Position numbers and translations under genes: made by a program. DNA of 64,000 bases. Origin: Desmodus rotundus (lineage: Eukaryota; Chordata; Mammalia; Chiroptera; Phyllostomidae). Location: positions 31,034,470 through 31,098,469 of the forward strand of contig NC_071394.1 of NCBI RefSeq assembly GCF_022682495.2, given 5' to 3'. Position 1 is the first letter of the stretch. The number at the start of each line of letters is the position of its first letter. The notes beneath the pieces were generated by a model that ran no database searches, had not been told where the DNA came from, and was given only the letters and a program-made list of their open reading frames with translations. Shown one piece after another: positions 46,395 through 57,560 of the stretch.

Positions 46395-46670
46395 TCCATC
46401 TGCATTTTGGATTCCTTTCTTAGAATTCCCTGAACTGGAATTACTGGGTCAAAGGATATGAATGGCTTTTTGCTAATTTGATAGTTTAAAGTATGTCATT
46501 TTGTGGTTTTAATTGGTATTTCTTTCCTTACTGGTGGTGCCAAACATTTCTCTTTATCTTTGTTTACTAGTTGTATTGTCTCCTTTATGAATTGTCTGTT
46601 CATATTCTTGGTCCACTCACCTATTAGGGACTTAGTATTTTTCTTACTGATTTGGAATCCAATCACTTCT
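46395..46670 (-). repeat. Older L1 3' UTR, antisense (right flank)
   Basis: 'ggaattactgggtcaaagga' near 46437, 'tttaattggtatttctttcc' near 46508, 'tatgaattgtctgttcatat' near 46586 and 'ttggtccactcacctattag' near 46608. Probably the continuation of the old L1 at 42527-42965, split by the younger L1. Confidence 0.6.
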
Positions 46671-46679
46671 CCTCACTTC

Positions 46680-47140
46680 CACCCAGTGTAACACTCCATC
46701 ACCTCTCACCTGAGACACTGCAGTAGAATCCCAACTGGTCGTCCTGCGTGCGCTCTCCGCCCTTGTATCATCTTGGAATAATGCAGCCTTTTCAAAGTAA
46801 GGTAGATCAAGTCACACCACTGCTCAGAACCTTTCACAAAGTTTTTACCATGTTCTGCCAGTCTATATGTAATCTGTTTCCCACCCAACCTCTCTGACTT
46901 TATTTCCTCCCTTGCTAACTCAGCTCCAGCCATGTTGGTGGTATAATTTGTTAAAGTTACAAAGCATGCCCCTGCCTCAGGGAGTTTGCACCCACTTAGT
47001 GCTGCAGACCTGGAATGCTCTTCCATAGATACCCCCATGGCATGTTGACTCATCTGCTAAATATGTTTCACTCTCTCATCTTCATCACCCATCCCCACCC
47101 TCTACCAGTGTGACTTCTGTCTTCTGTCTTCTCATCTTCA
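46680..47140 (+). repeat. L2 fragment
   Basis: 'gaatcccaactggtcgtcct' near 46727, 'gtagatcaagtcacaccact' near 46802, 'cctgcctcagggagtttgca' near 46972 and 'acctggaatgctcttccata' near 47008: colinear LINE2. Confidence 0.75.
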
Positions 47141-47149
47141 GGTAAATAA

Positions 47150-47645
47150 CTGGATTTACCAACTACCCAGTCTTACAAGTTAGAAAGCTTGGAATTTGCT
47201 TCAGCTTCTCTCCCTCTCTCTCTTTCTCTGTTATTCCCCCATAGCTGATCAAGGACCAAATTCTGTGTCTTTTATCCCAGAACTGTACCATGCTTTTCTA
47301 CCTCCATTATTATTCCCTGATTTAAACCCTTACTAGGCCTTGTATTGCTTATTTCTATAGCTAGCAACAGGCTCTTCACAACTTGATCTTCCACCCTTCT
47401 ATCAGAAGTTTCCTCCCCCCAAAAAAAACAACCAGGATCTTGTCCCAACATAGCTTATTGACCTTTTCTGAATTCTGTTGCCAAATCCCACAAACAGTCA
47501 TGCAGGCTGTCCTACTGCATCCCCTCCAGCTTCTTTCTTCTCCTTCCTCGGGTACTCACCACTCTCCAAACATATCAGGCCCATTCCTGACTCTGTTTCA
47601 CACCTGTTGGGATGTGTGTGTTCTACCCCCTAGACCTTTAAACCA
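47150..47645 (+). repeat. L2 fragment, second
   Basis: 'ccaactacccagtcttacaa' near 47158, 'ttctccttcctcgggtactc' near 47537 and neighbouring text are diverged but colinear with LINE2. An A8 run sits at 47421-47428. Confidence 0.5.
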
Positions 47646-47649
47646 AACC

Positions 47650-48625
47650 ATCACCATCAATATGTGGCCCAATAAGTATTTGAGAGCTTAAACTGTTTTT
47701 TTCCCTGACTTTCCCTCTTTTTCTTGGCCCATTCTAGAAGAATCCGATCTTAGTCTCAGAGGAGGTTGGGCAGGTGGATAGCAGAGTTGGCCTGGAGAAC
47801 ACTTCCCTCCCTGGCTCATATGTCCCAGATCTTAATATCATTGAGCTGAAGAGCACTTGAGGTGAGAGACTATGTCTCTGGTAGAAACAGGGCTTGAGGG
47901 AGGGATTTCTCCCAAACCCAGAAGAGAGGTGTGAGCCTGTGGAGGGAAAGAGAGGTCTCCAGGGCCCACCATCATCAGAGATCTGTGTCCTGCTTTCTGG
48001 AGTCACCAAAGGATGCATCAGGTGCTTGGTGGAAATACCCATGATACACTCGGAAGATGGGACCCTACAGTCAGAGTTCCTGTGTCACAGAAAAAGCAGC
48101 ACAGGGGACTGAAGATCTCTGCAAGCTGAGTAACACACCAGGTTTTTAGCACAGCCCTGAGTGCAGGGGAAAGCCCCAGGAAGGAGTAGGATTGAGTTTC
48201 CTACAAACCTAACAGGATGGAGGTTGAGAGTGAAAATGAAATTGGATGAGAAGAAAGAATGAAATGGGTTATTTAGTTCACTGAATTTTTTCCCTGCTTG
48301 AGAAGCAACTGCACCCATCTTCTCAGGCTCCTCCCCTGCCTCATGTACCTTCTGATCTCCTGCTCTTGTCTTTTGGCCCCAGATTTCTGGTTCCCTAGCC
48401 CTGCTGTCAGGACCATGCACCAACCTTCACAACTTCCCTCCTGCTTCTTTGGACTTTGGGTTTCCATTGGAGCCATTGACTCTGCTGGCAGCTTGGGTTT
48501 GGGAATCCTCTATTGCAGAAGTAGAAGTCCTGCTATAGGGGAGTCCCAACACGCCCCAAGCTGGACCAACCTCTGGCCCCCAAGGGTAGGAGTGAGAAGG
48601 GACACAAGTGCAGAAAGTTTTTCCC
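47650..48625. other. No gene recognised
   Basis: Unassigned. Plus- and minus-strand frames of 100-136 codons (47734-48708) overlap one another and have no domain; the largest runs into L2. Confidence 0.35.
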
Positions 48626-48629
48626 ATCT

Positions 48630-48890
48630 TTTCTACCTGACCGTCCTTTATTCATCCTTCAGGATCTTGTTCAGATGTCACCCGCTGGGAGCCTTCTCTG
48701 ACCCCTAGGCAGGGCTCTTTCTCAGGGTTTCCACAGCATTTTGCTTATACCTCTGTGCTTATCACAATATATTATTATGTACTTACATAGTAATAGTCAA
48801 GGTGTCCTTTTCACCTTGACTATGAACACCTTGGGGACAGTAACCATGTCTCATCCACCTGGCACAAAGTCAGCTACAGAATAGAGCCTC
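48630..48890 (+). repeat. L2 3' end
   Basis: 'tttattcatccttcaggatc' near 48647, 'gggagccttctctgacccct' near 48687, 'tatgaacaccttggggacag' near 48821 and 'cacctggcacaaagtcagc' near 48857. Confidence 0.8.
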
Positions 48891-49379
48891 ACCCTAAATG
48901 CCGTTTCTCCAAGAGTGCCTCAGACTCTCATATGCCATTCTATACTTTTTCTCTGTATTAGGTAGAAATGCATTTAGCCATAAGTAACAGAGAACCTGAC
49001 TACAGTGGCTTAAATAGCATCTTATTTTCCTCACACAAAAAGAAGTGCGAAGGTAAGCAACTGAGGGCTGTGAGGCACCCAGCCTCTACCTGTCTTTCTA
49101 TCCTGCCAACTCCAATGCAGTGGTCATGAGATGGCGGCTCCACATGTGAGTTCACATGTGTACTTGCAGGTACATATAAGTTCACATATGTACTTATAAG
49201 TACGTATAAGTTCTAGGCAGGAAGACATAGGAAGAGTGAAGAGTCACATTTCTCCTATTTTATCAGGAAAGCACAGGCTTTGCCAAAATACTTCTGCTTA
49301 TAAATCATTGGTTGGAACATTGGTTGGACCACCCCTAGCTGCAAGGGAAACTTAAAAGGGAAGGCAAGGGAAAAAATGG
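48891..49379. other. Unassigned repeat-like sequence with a short tandem duplication
   Basis: The text 'taagtaacagagaacctgac' near 48981 with 'tggcttaaatagcatcttat' resembles an ancient MER repeat I cannot name. It contains the 30-bp tandem repeat at 49150-49213. Confidence 0.35.
49150..49213. repeat. 30-bp tandem repeat, 2.1 copies
   Basis: Units 49150-49179 and 49180-49209 each begin GTTCACAT, contain GTACTT and end GTACrTATAA; they differ at 5 of 30 positions. A partial third unit GTTC follows. The unit is rich in short palindromes (GTAC, ACATGT, CATATG). Confidence 0.85.
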
Positions 49380-49384
49380 CGGAG

Positions 49385-49517
49385 CATGGGTACAAATGAG
49401 AACATTCTTGGGCCCCACCCCAGACCTACTGAATCAGAAATTCTGGGGGTAAGGCCCAGTGGTCTGTATTGTAACAAGCCCGCTAAGTGATTCTGATTCA
49501 GCTGAAGTTGGAGAAAC
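49385..49517 (+). repeat. MER5-type hAT-Charlie MITE
   Basis: 'cttgggccccaccccagacc' near 49409, 'ctactgaatcagaaattctg' near 49428, then 'gtgattctgattcagctgaa' near 49487 and 'gttggagaaacac': the right two-thirds of a MER5-like element. Confidence 0.8.
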
Positions 49518-49597
49518 ACAGTCATATCTAACAGTGAGCATTATGGTGGGGGAAAAAATCCTAGGCTAGAATTCAAATCACATGTTTTTGTGGAATG

Positions 49598-49630
49598 ATG
49601 CCCAGCCAACTGAGCCACGCTGGTCAGAGC
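49598..49630 (-). repeat. VES SINE head fragment
   Basis: Only the tRNA-derived 5' head is present: the complement reads GCTCTGACCAGCGTGGCTCA, then GTTGGCTGGGC. Body and tail are absent. This is an unusual truncation, because retrotransposed SINEs normally lose the 5' end. Confidence 0.6.
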
Positions 49631-49808
49631 AGAACTCACATATATTTTTACTGCAAGTTTTGTTACTTGCCAGCCAGGAGACCTTAGTTTTCTGATTTCT
49701 AAAATGGAAATAATAATGATTGCCCTGACTTTATTCATTGAATTGCTGTGAGGCCCATTTAAATAATGTAGATGAAAAATGTAAATCATTGGACAATTGC
49801 ACTGATTT

Positions 49809-50017
49809 AAAAAAAATTCTTACCCAGTGAGAGAGGAAGGGGGGAAAGGAGAGGGAGAAACATCAGTGTGAGAGAGAAACATATTGGTTACCTTCTCATA
49901 CACACCTGACTGGGGATCGAACCCACAACCTGGTTATGTGCCATGACTGAGAATCAAACCTGTGACCTGCTGTGCTACAGGAAGCTGCTCCAACCAACTG
50001 AGCCATACTGGCCCGGG
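49809..50017 (-). repeat. VES SINE (diverged subfamily)
   Basis: Minus-strand copy with two TCGAACC-type boxes (near 49918 and 49955), suggesting a duplicated or dimer-like tRNA-related region. Flanked by the duplication TGCACTGATTT (49798-49808 and 50018-50028). Confidence 0.85.
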
Positions 50018-50034
50018 TGCACTGATTTTAAAAT

Positions 50035-51080
50035 TGTAAAAGTTCTTGTTAAATAAATAAAAAGTTGGCTGGTGCTAAGGAAGAAGTTCCATATGAGGTG
50101 ACTCTTAGAGTTCAGAGACAAAATAAAACTTAAGAGTATGATGGTAAATTTCATGTGTGGATGGAGAACCCTGTCTAATACAGAGAAGAAGTTTTCTAAC
50201 TGGGACTGAGTGCTCTATTTTATTGTGCTCCTCTCTATTGTAGGTCAACATTTCAGAAACGGGATATTCTCCTGGCACCGTTTCTAATGTTTGGGATGAT
50301 TGTACATAATCAATACAAGACCAGAAATGTCCATGTGTTGGCCTCTTAAAGTCTCGATGTCTTTCACAAGACATTTTCTGGGGGTAATGATGGTAGAGGA
50401 ATCTTGCAACAGGCTGATCACAGTTATGTAGCTGACGCATTCAGTAGAGTACACAATGCCCTGGGAAAGCAAAACTACCCGTAAAAAGTATAAAGAGATT
50501 TTTAAAAGTTACGACACTAAGGGACAAAAATAGAAATTGAAACCACAGACGTTCAAAATACACTCTTATCAAAAACAAATGTTTGTATCAGCCGCAGTGG
50601 TTGCTGCTACAGGTGGTTTCCATGAGAGGAAAGAGGACAGACGTGGTTTCAAAACAAATACTTTAGACAGAGGATAATGAAATGGAGCACTTGGGGGAAC
50701 AGCTTGTAAAAAGATGTGCAGCAAATGGACAGGATTTGGTGTTCTGCCATTTGTATTAAAAATACCGAGACGCCACAGTCTGAGCGCCGAGGAGAGTGTC
50801 CACTCCTCACTGTAGTAAAACCTGCTCTCTCAATCCTGTGTTTCTCCCTTCCAAAACAGACACCCACGTAACAGGAACCGAGAAGTTTTCACCAGCGAAC
50901 TTGGACAGTTCATCAGCTGCTCACTAGGTACCAGGAAGGTCATAGTCAGATCTACACTAGTCTTCACCTAACCTTCTCAGGTTTGGAAGTTGCCGTGACT
51001 GAAATAGCAGAGCCAAGCCAATGTCAGGAGATTGACCTGTCTACTCAGGTGAAAAGGACAGTGTCAAGAAAGGTTGACAA
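50035..51080. other. No gene recognised
   Basis: About 1 kb of unassigned sequence. Minus-strand frames at 50105-50472 and 50649-50867 have no domain. Confidence 0.35.
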
Positions 51081-51084
51081 TGCT

Positions 51085-51165
51085 AGGAATACACTCAAAA
51101 CCAATAAAGTGTGCACTTTAAATGGGTGGATTGTATGACATGTGAATTATATCTCAATAATCCTG
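51085..51165 (+). repeat. L1 3' tail interrupted by VES
   Basis: 'gtgcactttaaatgggtgga' near 51112, then 'gtgaattatatctcaataa' at 51141-51159, the end of an L1 3' UTR. The next L1 text, 'taaagctgttacc', appears at 51358, beyond the VES copy. Confidence 0.75.
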
Positions 51166-51357
51166 TGGCTTAGTTGACTGAGCACCGGCCTGCGAACCCA
51201 AAGGTCACTGGTTCTATTCCTAGTCAGGGCACATGCCTGGGTTGGGGGCCAGGTCCCCAGTTGGGGGCAAGAGGCAACCGATCAATGTTTCTCTCCCTCT
51301 CTTTCTCCCTCCCTTCCCCTCTCTCTAAAAATAATAAATAAAATATTTTTTAAAAAG
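51160..51357 (+). repeat. VES SINE
   Basis: Sense-strand copy: 'gtggcttagttgactgagca' (A-box region), GGTTCTATTCC near 51211 (B box), a CT-rich stretch at 51283-51325 and an A-rich tail. The first bases of the consensus head are replaced. Inserted precisely in an L1 tail. Confidence 0.9.
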
Positions 51358-51380
51358 TAAAGCTGTTACCAAAAAAGAAG

Positions 51381-51440
51381 CGGGGGGGGGGGGGGAGGAG
51401 GAGAAGAAAAAGGAGGAGGAGAAGGAGGAAGAGGAAGGGT
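51381..51440. repeat. Poly-G and GGA-rich tract
   Basis: C followed by G14 (51382-51395), then AGGAGGAG/AAGAAGGAGG purine repeats to about 51440. A second pure G19 run lies at 51782-51800. Confidence 0.92.
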
Positions 51441-52355
51441 TTGCAGGCAAAGGATTCCATGACACAGAGGCTGTGGGGCAGCAAAGAAAATGTGTGCATG
51501 TCCATTAAATTTGTCTGTACAAAATGTGAAGCCAAGGCTTATTTATTGATTGATTTGTTTAACATCTGGGCTCCAACACGCAAGTACTATGATAAGAGGG
51601 TTTGTAGAAGCAAAAGCATGAAGCCATGAAGTCACGTGTTCCTCGGCGCTGGTGAAAGAGGGTAGCAATCCGCATATGCAAAGTCTGAAACGGGCTGACC
51701 TGAAGCCAAGCTCAGGTCAAATAAATAGGCCAACACTGGATTACAGATTCAAAATGCTCACCGTTTTTGGAACTAGATTTCGGGGGGGGGGGGGGGGGGG
51801 TTAGTTCATCAATCAATCACATGGAGCCTCACCTATGTCTCTTCCTTCCTCTTCCGTGAACCCATGACCTACCTCCCTCACCCCACCCAAGCCCTGAGGG
51901 CCATGGCGGTAGGCAGCTGGGACAGCTATAATTCCATGTGTGACCATGTTTCCTCTGCTTCCTTCCTGGGGAATTGTTATGGTGATTACTGCTCCCAAGG
52001 ACAGGTACTGAAATGTAGTTGATGGGATAGAGAGTCTCAGAGTTAGAATTTCTGGGGTCAAGTGCAAACCCTACCACTCACAAGTTAGTGACCCCTGTAA
52101 GTCATTTAACACCTCTTGATCCCATCCTCTCTCGGGCATTTGAGGACTTTGCTACTGTAATGATGCCTCTCTCTCCTGCAGCCACAGTTTCAGCTTCTCC
52201 ACCATGCCATTCTCGCCAACAACATCAGCAGCTGAAATTTCTCACCCAGTAAAATTTCAAAATAAAAACAAAACCTCCCCGTCTCCCCCATTAGACTCTA
52301 GTTCCATCGCAATCCTTTGCTCTCCCTCACAGCAAAATTCCTAACAAAGAATTTC
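51441..52355. other. No gene recognised; G19 homopolymer
   Basis: Unassigned except the G19 run (51782-51800). No exon supported. Confidence 0.4.
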
Positions 52356-52357
52356 TT

Positions 52358-52705
52358 AGTGTTATGGGCTGCATCGTGCCCCTCCCCCATTCCTATATGG
52401 AAGCCCTAACCCCCAGCATCTCAGAATGTGTCTGTACTTGAAGGGAGGGCCCTTAAAGGGGTGATTAAGTTACCGGGGTAGGATTAGAACACACAACACT
52501 GACAGAGGGAAGACCTCTGTGTGAGGAGGACAAGGTAGAAGGGCGCCATCCGCAAGCCAAAGAAAGAGGTCACAGGAGAGACCAACCCTGTTGACACCTT
52601 GATCTTGGACTTCCAGCCTCTAGAACTGTGAGAAAATTAATGCCCGTTGTTTAGGTCATCCAGTCTGTGGCACTTTGTGATGGCAGCCAGAGCAAACTAA
52701 TAGAC
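52358..52705 (+). repeat. MLT1-type MaLR LTR
   Basis: 'gtgttatgggctgcatcgtg' near 52359, 'ggaagccctaacccccagca' near 52400, 'tgttgacaccttgatcttgg' near 52589, 'cagcctctagaactgtgaga' near 52614 and 'atggcagccagagcaaacta' near 52680. Confidence 0.87.
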
Positions 52706-52769
52706 TTAGACTTTCTCCATTTTCTCACCTCCTAGGCTCTCTTTCTTGTGATTTTCTTTTTTCTTGTTA

Positions 52770-53590
52770 ACCCACACTAGTCAGGACTCCATAGCCACCC
52801 ACCCACCAAACTTCTCATCCAAGATTACCGATGACCGCCGTCTTGCCAGACCCAGAGCCCACTTTGCTGACCTCATCACGTTCAGCTTCTCCACAGTTGG
52901 TCACACTTCCCTTCTTGAAGACATTTCGGCACTTGATTTCGTTATCACACTAAGTTGTCACTCACCTCATGGGCTGCTCCTTCTCAGGCTTTTTAGCTGA
53001 ATATTCCTTATCCCTTTTTCTCCTACAAGTCAGAGCTCCAGGCCCAGGTCTCAGTCCTCTTCTCCGCCCACAGTCTGTCCCCAGGTCATTCCATCCAGTT
53101 CTATAGATTTAAATATTATTAAAAAGCTGATAAGTCACACATTTACATACCAGTCCCAACCTGTCCCTTAAGCTCCAGGCTCGAATATTCAGTTGCCTGA
53201 ACATTTCCTCCTGGGTATCCAAAAAGCATTTTAAGTTCCACACGTCTAAAACTGCAGACCACTGCCTCTCATTTCCCCTCCCATTTAGAATGAAATCCAA
53301 ACTTCTCACCCGCTCACAAGTTCCCTTGTGAAGGGGCTCTGCCCACCTTTCTGAATTGTCTCCTCCCACTGCCCCCTCCCCTCACTGCCGTGCAGCCGCA
53401 CCGCGTGTCCTCTAGTGCACGCCCGGCTGTTCCTGCCCCTCGTGGAGTCACTGGTTAGAGCTTCACAAAGCTACTTAATCCTTTACATCACTCAGGCGTG
53501 GCTCAAAATTCCCCTCCTGGAGAGGCCTTCCTTGACCCCTGTCTCGCATATCACTCTCCTGAAGGCTGTAGAACTCAGTACACTTAGGTT
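52770..53590 (+). repeat. L2 (long fragment)
   Basis: An 820-bp LINE2 piece: 'ttgcctgaacatttcctcct' near 53193, 'ttccacacgtctaaaactgc' near 53236, 'agaatgaaatccaaacttct' near 53288 and 'gagaggccttccttgacccc' near 53520. No frame is intact. Confidence 0.75.
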
Positions 53591-53599
53591 GCACTTAAA

Positions 53600-53800
53600 A
53601 TATTTTAGTAACCTTATACCACACATTATATTAAGAGGTCTATGTGCATGATCTCATTTAATCCTCAGAACAATGTAATGAGGCATTCTTATCACCCCCA
53701 TTTTACAGATGCAGAAGCTGAGGCTAAGAGGACTCACATAGCTTGCACTAAGGCCTGATTCCAGAACTAGTGCTCCTAGCCATTAGGTTCAGCTGTTTCT
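53600..53800 (+). repeat. MIR SINE
   Basis: 'gatctcatttaatcctcaga' near 53650, 'cattttacagatgcagaagc' near 53700, 'ctgattccagaactagtgct' near 53755 and 'agccattaggttcagctgtt' near 53779. Confidence 0.87.
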
Positions 53801-54190
53801 CACTGTGAATGCTGTTCTTAATTATGAACAACATGGCTTCCAGGAGTTTACTTTTCAGGATTGATTGGTTTCAACTGCACGTGTGTTTGAGCAGGCAAAG
53901 TAACTCAGGTGGACCACTGTGTGCTAGGGAAGGGCTTGTTTAAACATTTAGATAATACAAAATGCAAATGAGCTAAGGACAAATTCAAACGTGGCTCTAG
54001 GCCACCACTGTGGTTCTTGCTTATAGACTTACTAAAGATGAGGATATTTTATTCTTAACCCTGTGTTTTTAGGGCTCAAGTTCTCAAAAGCGATTGAAGC
54101 TTTTAAGCTTCAGGGTTTTCTTTTTCCTTTTAAAAAATCCTATTTTCACAATGTGGTTGGAAATAAAATCCTTAGACAAAATTCTATGTG
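53801..54190. other. No gene recognised
   Basis: Unassigned sequence; no feature supported. Confidence 0.35.
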
Positions 54191-54194
54191 GTGG

Positions 54195-54345
54195 TAAGAA
54201 CAAACATTTATTGAACACCTACATGTCCCAGACACTTTTCTGCTTTTATTGTCTCTCTGAGTGGGATTCGTTTCCCTCTTCTACAGTTGAGGAAACTGAG
54301 GCACTCAGGAGCTAAGTGACTGTCCCTGTTACAGAGCAGGAGCTC
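54195..54345 (+). repeat. MIR SINE
   Basis: 'caaacatttattgaacacct' near 54203, 'tctacagttgaggaaactga' near 54280 and 'aggagctaagtgactgtccc' near 54307. Confidence 0.8.
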
Positions 54346-54685
54346 TCTACTATCCTATCCCTTCCTTACCGGATAGCAAACGCTCCGAAGTGGTTTTGCC
54401 TTCCCATCATGGAATACAATTGATTCCCTGAGGCCCAATCTGTGAGGCCTATTTTCAGGGCTCTAAAATTTAGTTCCATGATATAATAATAAATACGAAA
54501 AGTTCCTTCTCAGGGACCTAATGCCATTCTGCAAAGGCATATACCCCAAAACAAAAGGAAAAAAACCAAAAGAATGCAAAGGAGTTCAAAGTTCTGTGGC
54601 CAGTCTTCTTCGACCTGTAGTCCGATGGGTCTGCTCAGGTAACCATCAGATACCAGATCGCCCCAAGTTCTCAGTGACACCGTTT
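54346..54685. other. No gene recognised
   Basis: Unassigned. The 102-codon plus-strand frame at 54521-54829 runs into L2 and has no domain. Confidence 0.35.
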
Positions 54686-54689
54686 AGCA

Positions 54690-55030
54690 CAAGAACAGTG
54701 CTAGTCCCTGAACACAAGCACTCTGCCTCTGGCCTCTGCACTGGCTGTTCTGGCGGCCTGGGCTGCCTCTGCCCTCACGCCCTTCCAATCTTGCTGCACA
54801 ATGCCACCTCCTCAGAAAAGTTCTCCTGACCATCCTACCTCCCCACCAGCCTCTCTCTAACCCTTTACCGAGCTCTGTTTTTTTCCCAGCACTCATTACA
54901 TTATATATTTACTTGCTTATTATATTTTGCTTATCTTCTCCACTAGATGGAAGCTTCGTGAGGGCTGAGACTTTGTCTGTTTTGTGCCTGGATTAGAGTT
55001 GGTGCTTATTAAATAATTATTGAATGAATG
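54690..55030 (+). repeat. L2 3' end
   Basis: 'gttctcctgaccatcctacc' near 54820, 'tcttctccactagatggaag' near 54933, 'gtgagggctgagactttgtc' near 54958, 'ttggtgcttattaaataatt' near 54999 and the terminal 'attgaatgaatgg'. Well preserved. Confidence 0.85.
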
Positions 55031-55034
55031 GACG

Positions 55035-55990
55035 GATGCTGTGAACAGAGTAGGTCTGAATGAATGGGTGGATGGTGTTCGACCTTTACAGGGCTACGCT
55101 ATTCATACCCTCCCTCTGTCTGATCTACAAAGGGAAAGACCTGACTACAACCACCGAAGAGGAGTGAAGCAGGAGAGGCCCCGAAAGACTAGAAATCCAA
55201 AACCTCCTGCCTCAGATTATCAACATGCTTAGGTCTGGCTGTGCCAAAACCATGAAAACCCTGGACATTTAAGAACACAAATTAATCTTGCAAAATGGAA
55301 TGGATATTTAAGGTGGTTAATTCCACAGAAAAGAGTAACCCAATAAACAAGTTTTCCTTAAATAGGCAGACTAGGCACCTGTGTAGCTTACATAAGTAGC
55401 AATCATGTTGTCAGCGTCATCCTTTTGAGAATGGCAGAAAGACATGTTCTGCTCAAGCTGTCCCCACAATAGAGTGATTCATGGTAACAGACCCCACCTG
55501 AGGCTGCTTCTGGCACCTGCAGACCGCTGGGCAGTGACCCAGAAGTGGCCCTGTGAGTAAAGAGGTAGCTTTGGCAGTGGGAGCTTTGCTCACACACTTG
55601 AGATAATGCTGTGACTTCCCCAGAACTGGGCCGGCCTGCCCCACACAGTGGGTCTCTTCAAGCTTATGGAGGCACATCCTGTGTCATGTTCTGGGCCACA
55701 TCCCTTTAGGGTGGCTCGCTCTGCGCTGCTGTAAGGATGGGCTTTCATATAATTTTAAATAATGGGGTACATTGTGCATTCACCTAGAAACTGAACAGCC
55801 TGTAAAGTCAGGACTTGACAGAAACTGGAGAAAGCACCCTGAGTCTGGGGAACTCCTGGCTCTCACCTTCCCGCCTATGCTACCACAGCTCCTGAGGGCT
55901 CTTGTCCCCACACACCGGCTGCTGCTTGAGGGGATCCCATCTCCCTTCTCCTTTCTGGTGCCTCAGCCAGCACACAGGCCCCTTTTCATT
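55035..55990. other. No gene recognised
   Basis: About 950 bp of unassigned sequence. Frames of 64-91 codons have no recognisable features. Confidence 0.35.
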
Positions 55991-56001
55991 TTCAGGATTT
56001 T

Positions 56002-56236
56002 CTTTCTTTTTTTTTTTTTAATCCTCACCCGAGGACATATTTATTGATTTTAGAGAGAGGGGAAAGGAGAGAGCAAGGGGGAAGGAAACACTGATGTGAG
56101 AAACATCGATCAGTTGCCTTATGTACTGACCAGGCACCGAACCTGCAACCTAGGCATGTGCCCTGGGGATTCAAACCCATGACCTTTTTGTTTACAGGAC
56201 AACACTCCAACCAACTGAGCTATACCAGCCAGGGCA
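56002..56236 (-). repeat. VES SINE (older subfamily)
   Basis: Minus-strand copy with 'atcctcacccgaggacatat' near 56021, two TCGAACC-like boxes and the head GCCCTGGCTGGTATAGCTCA. Flanked by TCAGGATTTT (55992-56001 and 56237-56246), a perfect 10-bp duplication. Confidence 0.92.
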
Positions 56237-56246
56237 TCAGGATTTT

Positions 56247-57370
56247 ATTTCTAATCACCATGTGGACATAGGATTAAAAAAACTAATATGTGGGACTACA
56301 AAGCTTCCAGGATCTTCAAAAGCTATTACACTTATGGCCTTGGTATCATTTCTGACTTCTTCCAGAAATGGTAACTGGCAGCCCAGCTAGATTTCTGTTT
56401 TCTGCTTTTATTTCAGAAATTGGGAGTTCACTAAACCTCTTGCTTCCTTCTGTTTCAGGCTTTCTGCAGACAAAGACAGATCCTTTCTTCCCTTTCTTGG
56501 GACAACAGGTTTCACTGGAACTCCAAGTGATTGTTCTTCTAAATTAAAAACAAAACCAATAACTATTCTGTCTTTTCCAAACACCTGACAACATGCTGGC
56601 TGGATTGCAGAAGCTCAGAAGACCGTATTTATCGATGGACAGATTCAAAATAACCTGGGCCGGCTTCACTTTTGAGTTCTCCTCAGTACAGATGGGATGA
56701 CTTGTTGTTTCTTGTCCCGAGGTTGCCCCGAGTAGCCACTCTACGGGGTTCCCCATCTGCAGCTTGGTTGGAAACAACATTCTTTAGCAGCCTTGATGCA
56801 ATTGGCAGGGCAATGCCACAGCCTGCCTTTGGAGGCAGGAGGCAGGGGCATCAGCTACATTGTTTCTGGATGTTGGCATAAATGCGGCCCTGCCCTGTGG
56901 TCCTTCAGAACAAAAAAACTTGAGGTTGAATCCCTTTTGTTGGGATAGATAAGGGAGTGTATTGAGCTTCATGGAAGACAGAGGACTCTGACAGATGGGG
57001 AAAGGGTCGCCCCCAAAGCAGGGGGTCGGCCTGGAAGTGGGTACTATGGCAACCCACTGAGAATTATCCTTCAAATTAAAGGATGGTTGGATTCACTGGG
57101 TCTGCCCAGGCGGAGAACCCGGCTGGGTCTTTGTCAACCGACAGATGAGAGGCTACTTTGCAGCTGTGTGATTTGACGGTTGGGTTGTGTTCAGACAGCT
57201 CTCTCCTGTGGGGATGACATCACTCCCGAGTCTCACTGCATATGTGTATGTAAACCAGTGGCAGGCCAAGAAGGGATGCAGCGGGAAAGGCTCACCCCAG
57301 CTACAGCAATAAGCAGTGGATTTCTCTGTGTGTATATAGAGAATATTAAAAGTGACTAAAAGTCAGTTTT
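56247..57370. other. No gene recognised
   Basis: About 1.1 kb of unassigned sequence of average composition. Minus-strand frames at 56544-57074 have no domain. Confidence 0.35.
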
Positions 57371-57373
57371 ATT

Positions 57374-57560
57374 TTTGAAAAATTATTGATTTTAGAAAGA
57401 GGGGGGGAGAGAGAGAGAAAGAGAGAGAGAGAAACATCGATTTGTTGTCCCACTTATTTATGCATTCACTGTTGCTTCTTGTGTGTGCCCCGACCAGGGA
57501 TCACCCACAACCTGATGTATCAGGACGACACTCTAACCCACTGAGCTACCCGGCCAGCGC
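57374..57560 (-). repeat. VES SINE (diverged)
   Basis: Minus-strand copy: 'ttattgattttagaaagagg', a GAGAGA run at 57406-57431, 'gaaacatcgatttgttg', 'ccccgaccagggatcaccca' near 57488 and the head GCGCTGGCCGGGTAGCTCAG ending at 57560. Confidence 0.88.

Noticed and set aside
51160..51357. Possible CRISPR-like or tandem array near a simple repeat
   Set aside because: It is a single VES SINE next to a low-complexity G/GA tract, in a mammalian genome; there are no regularly spaced repeats.
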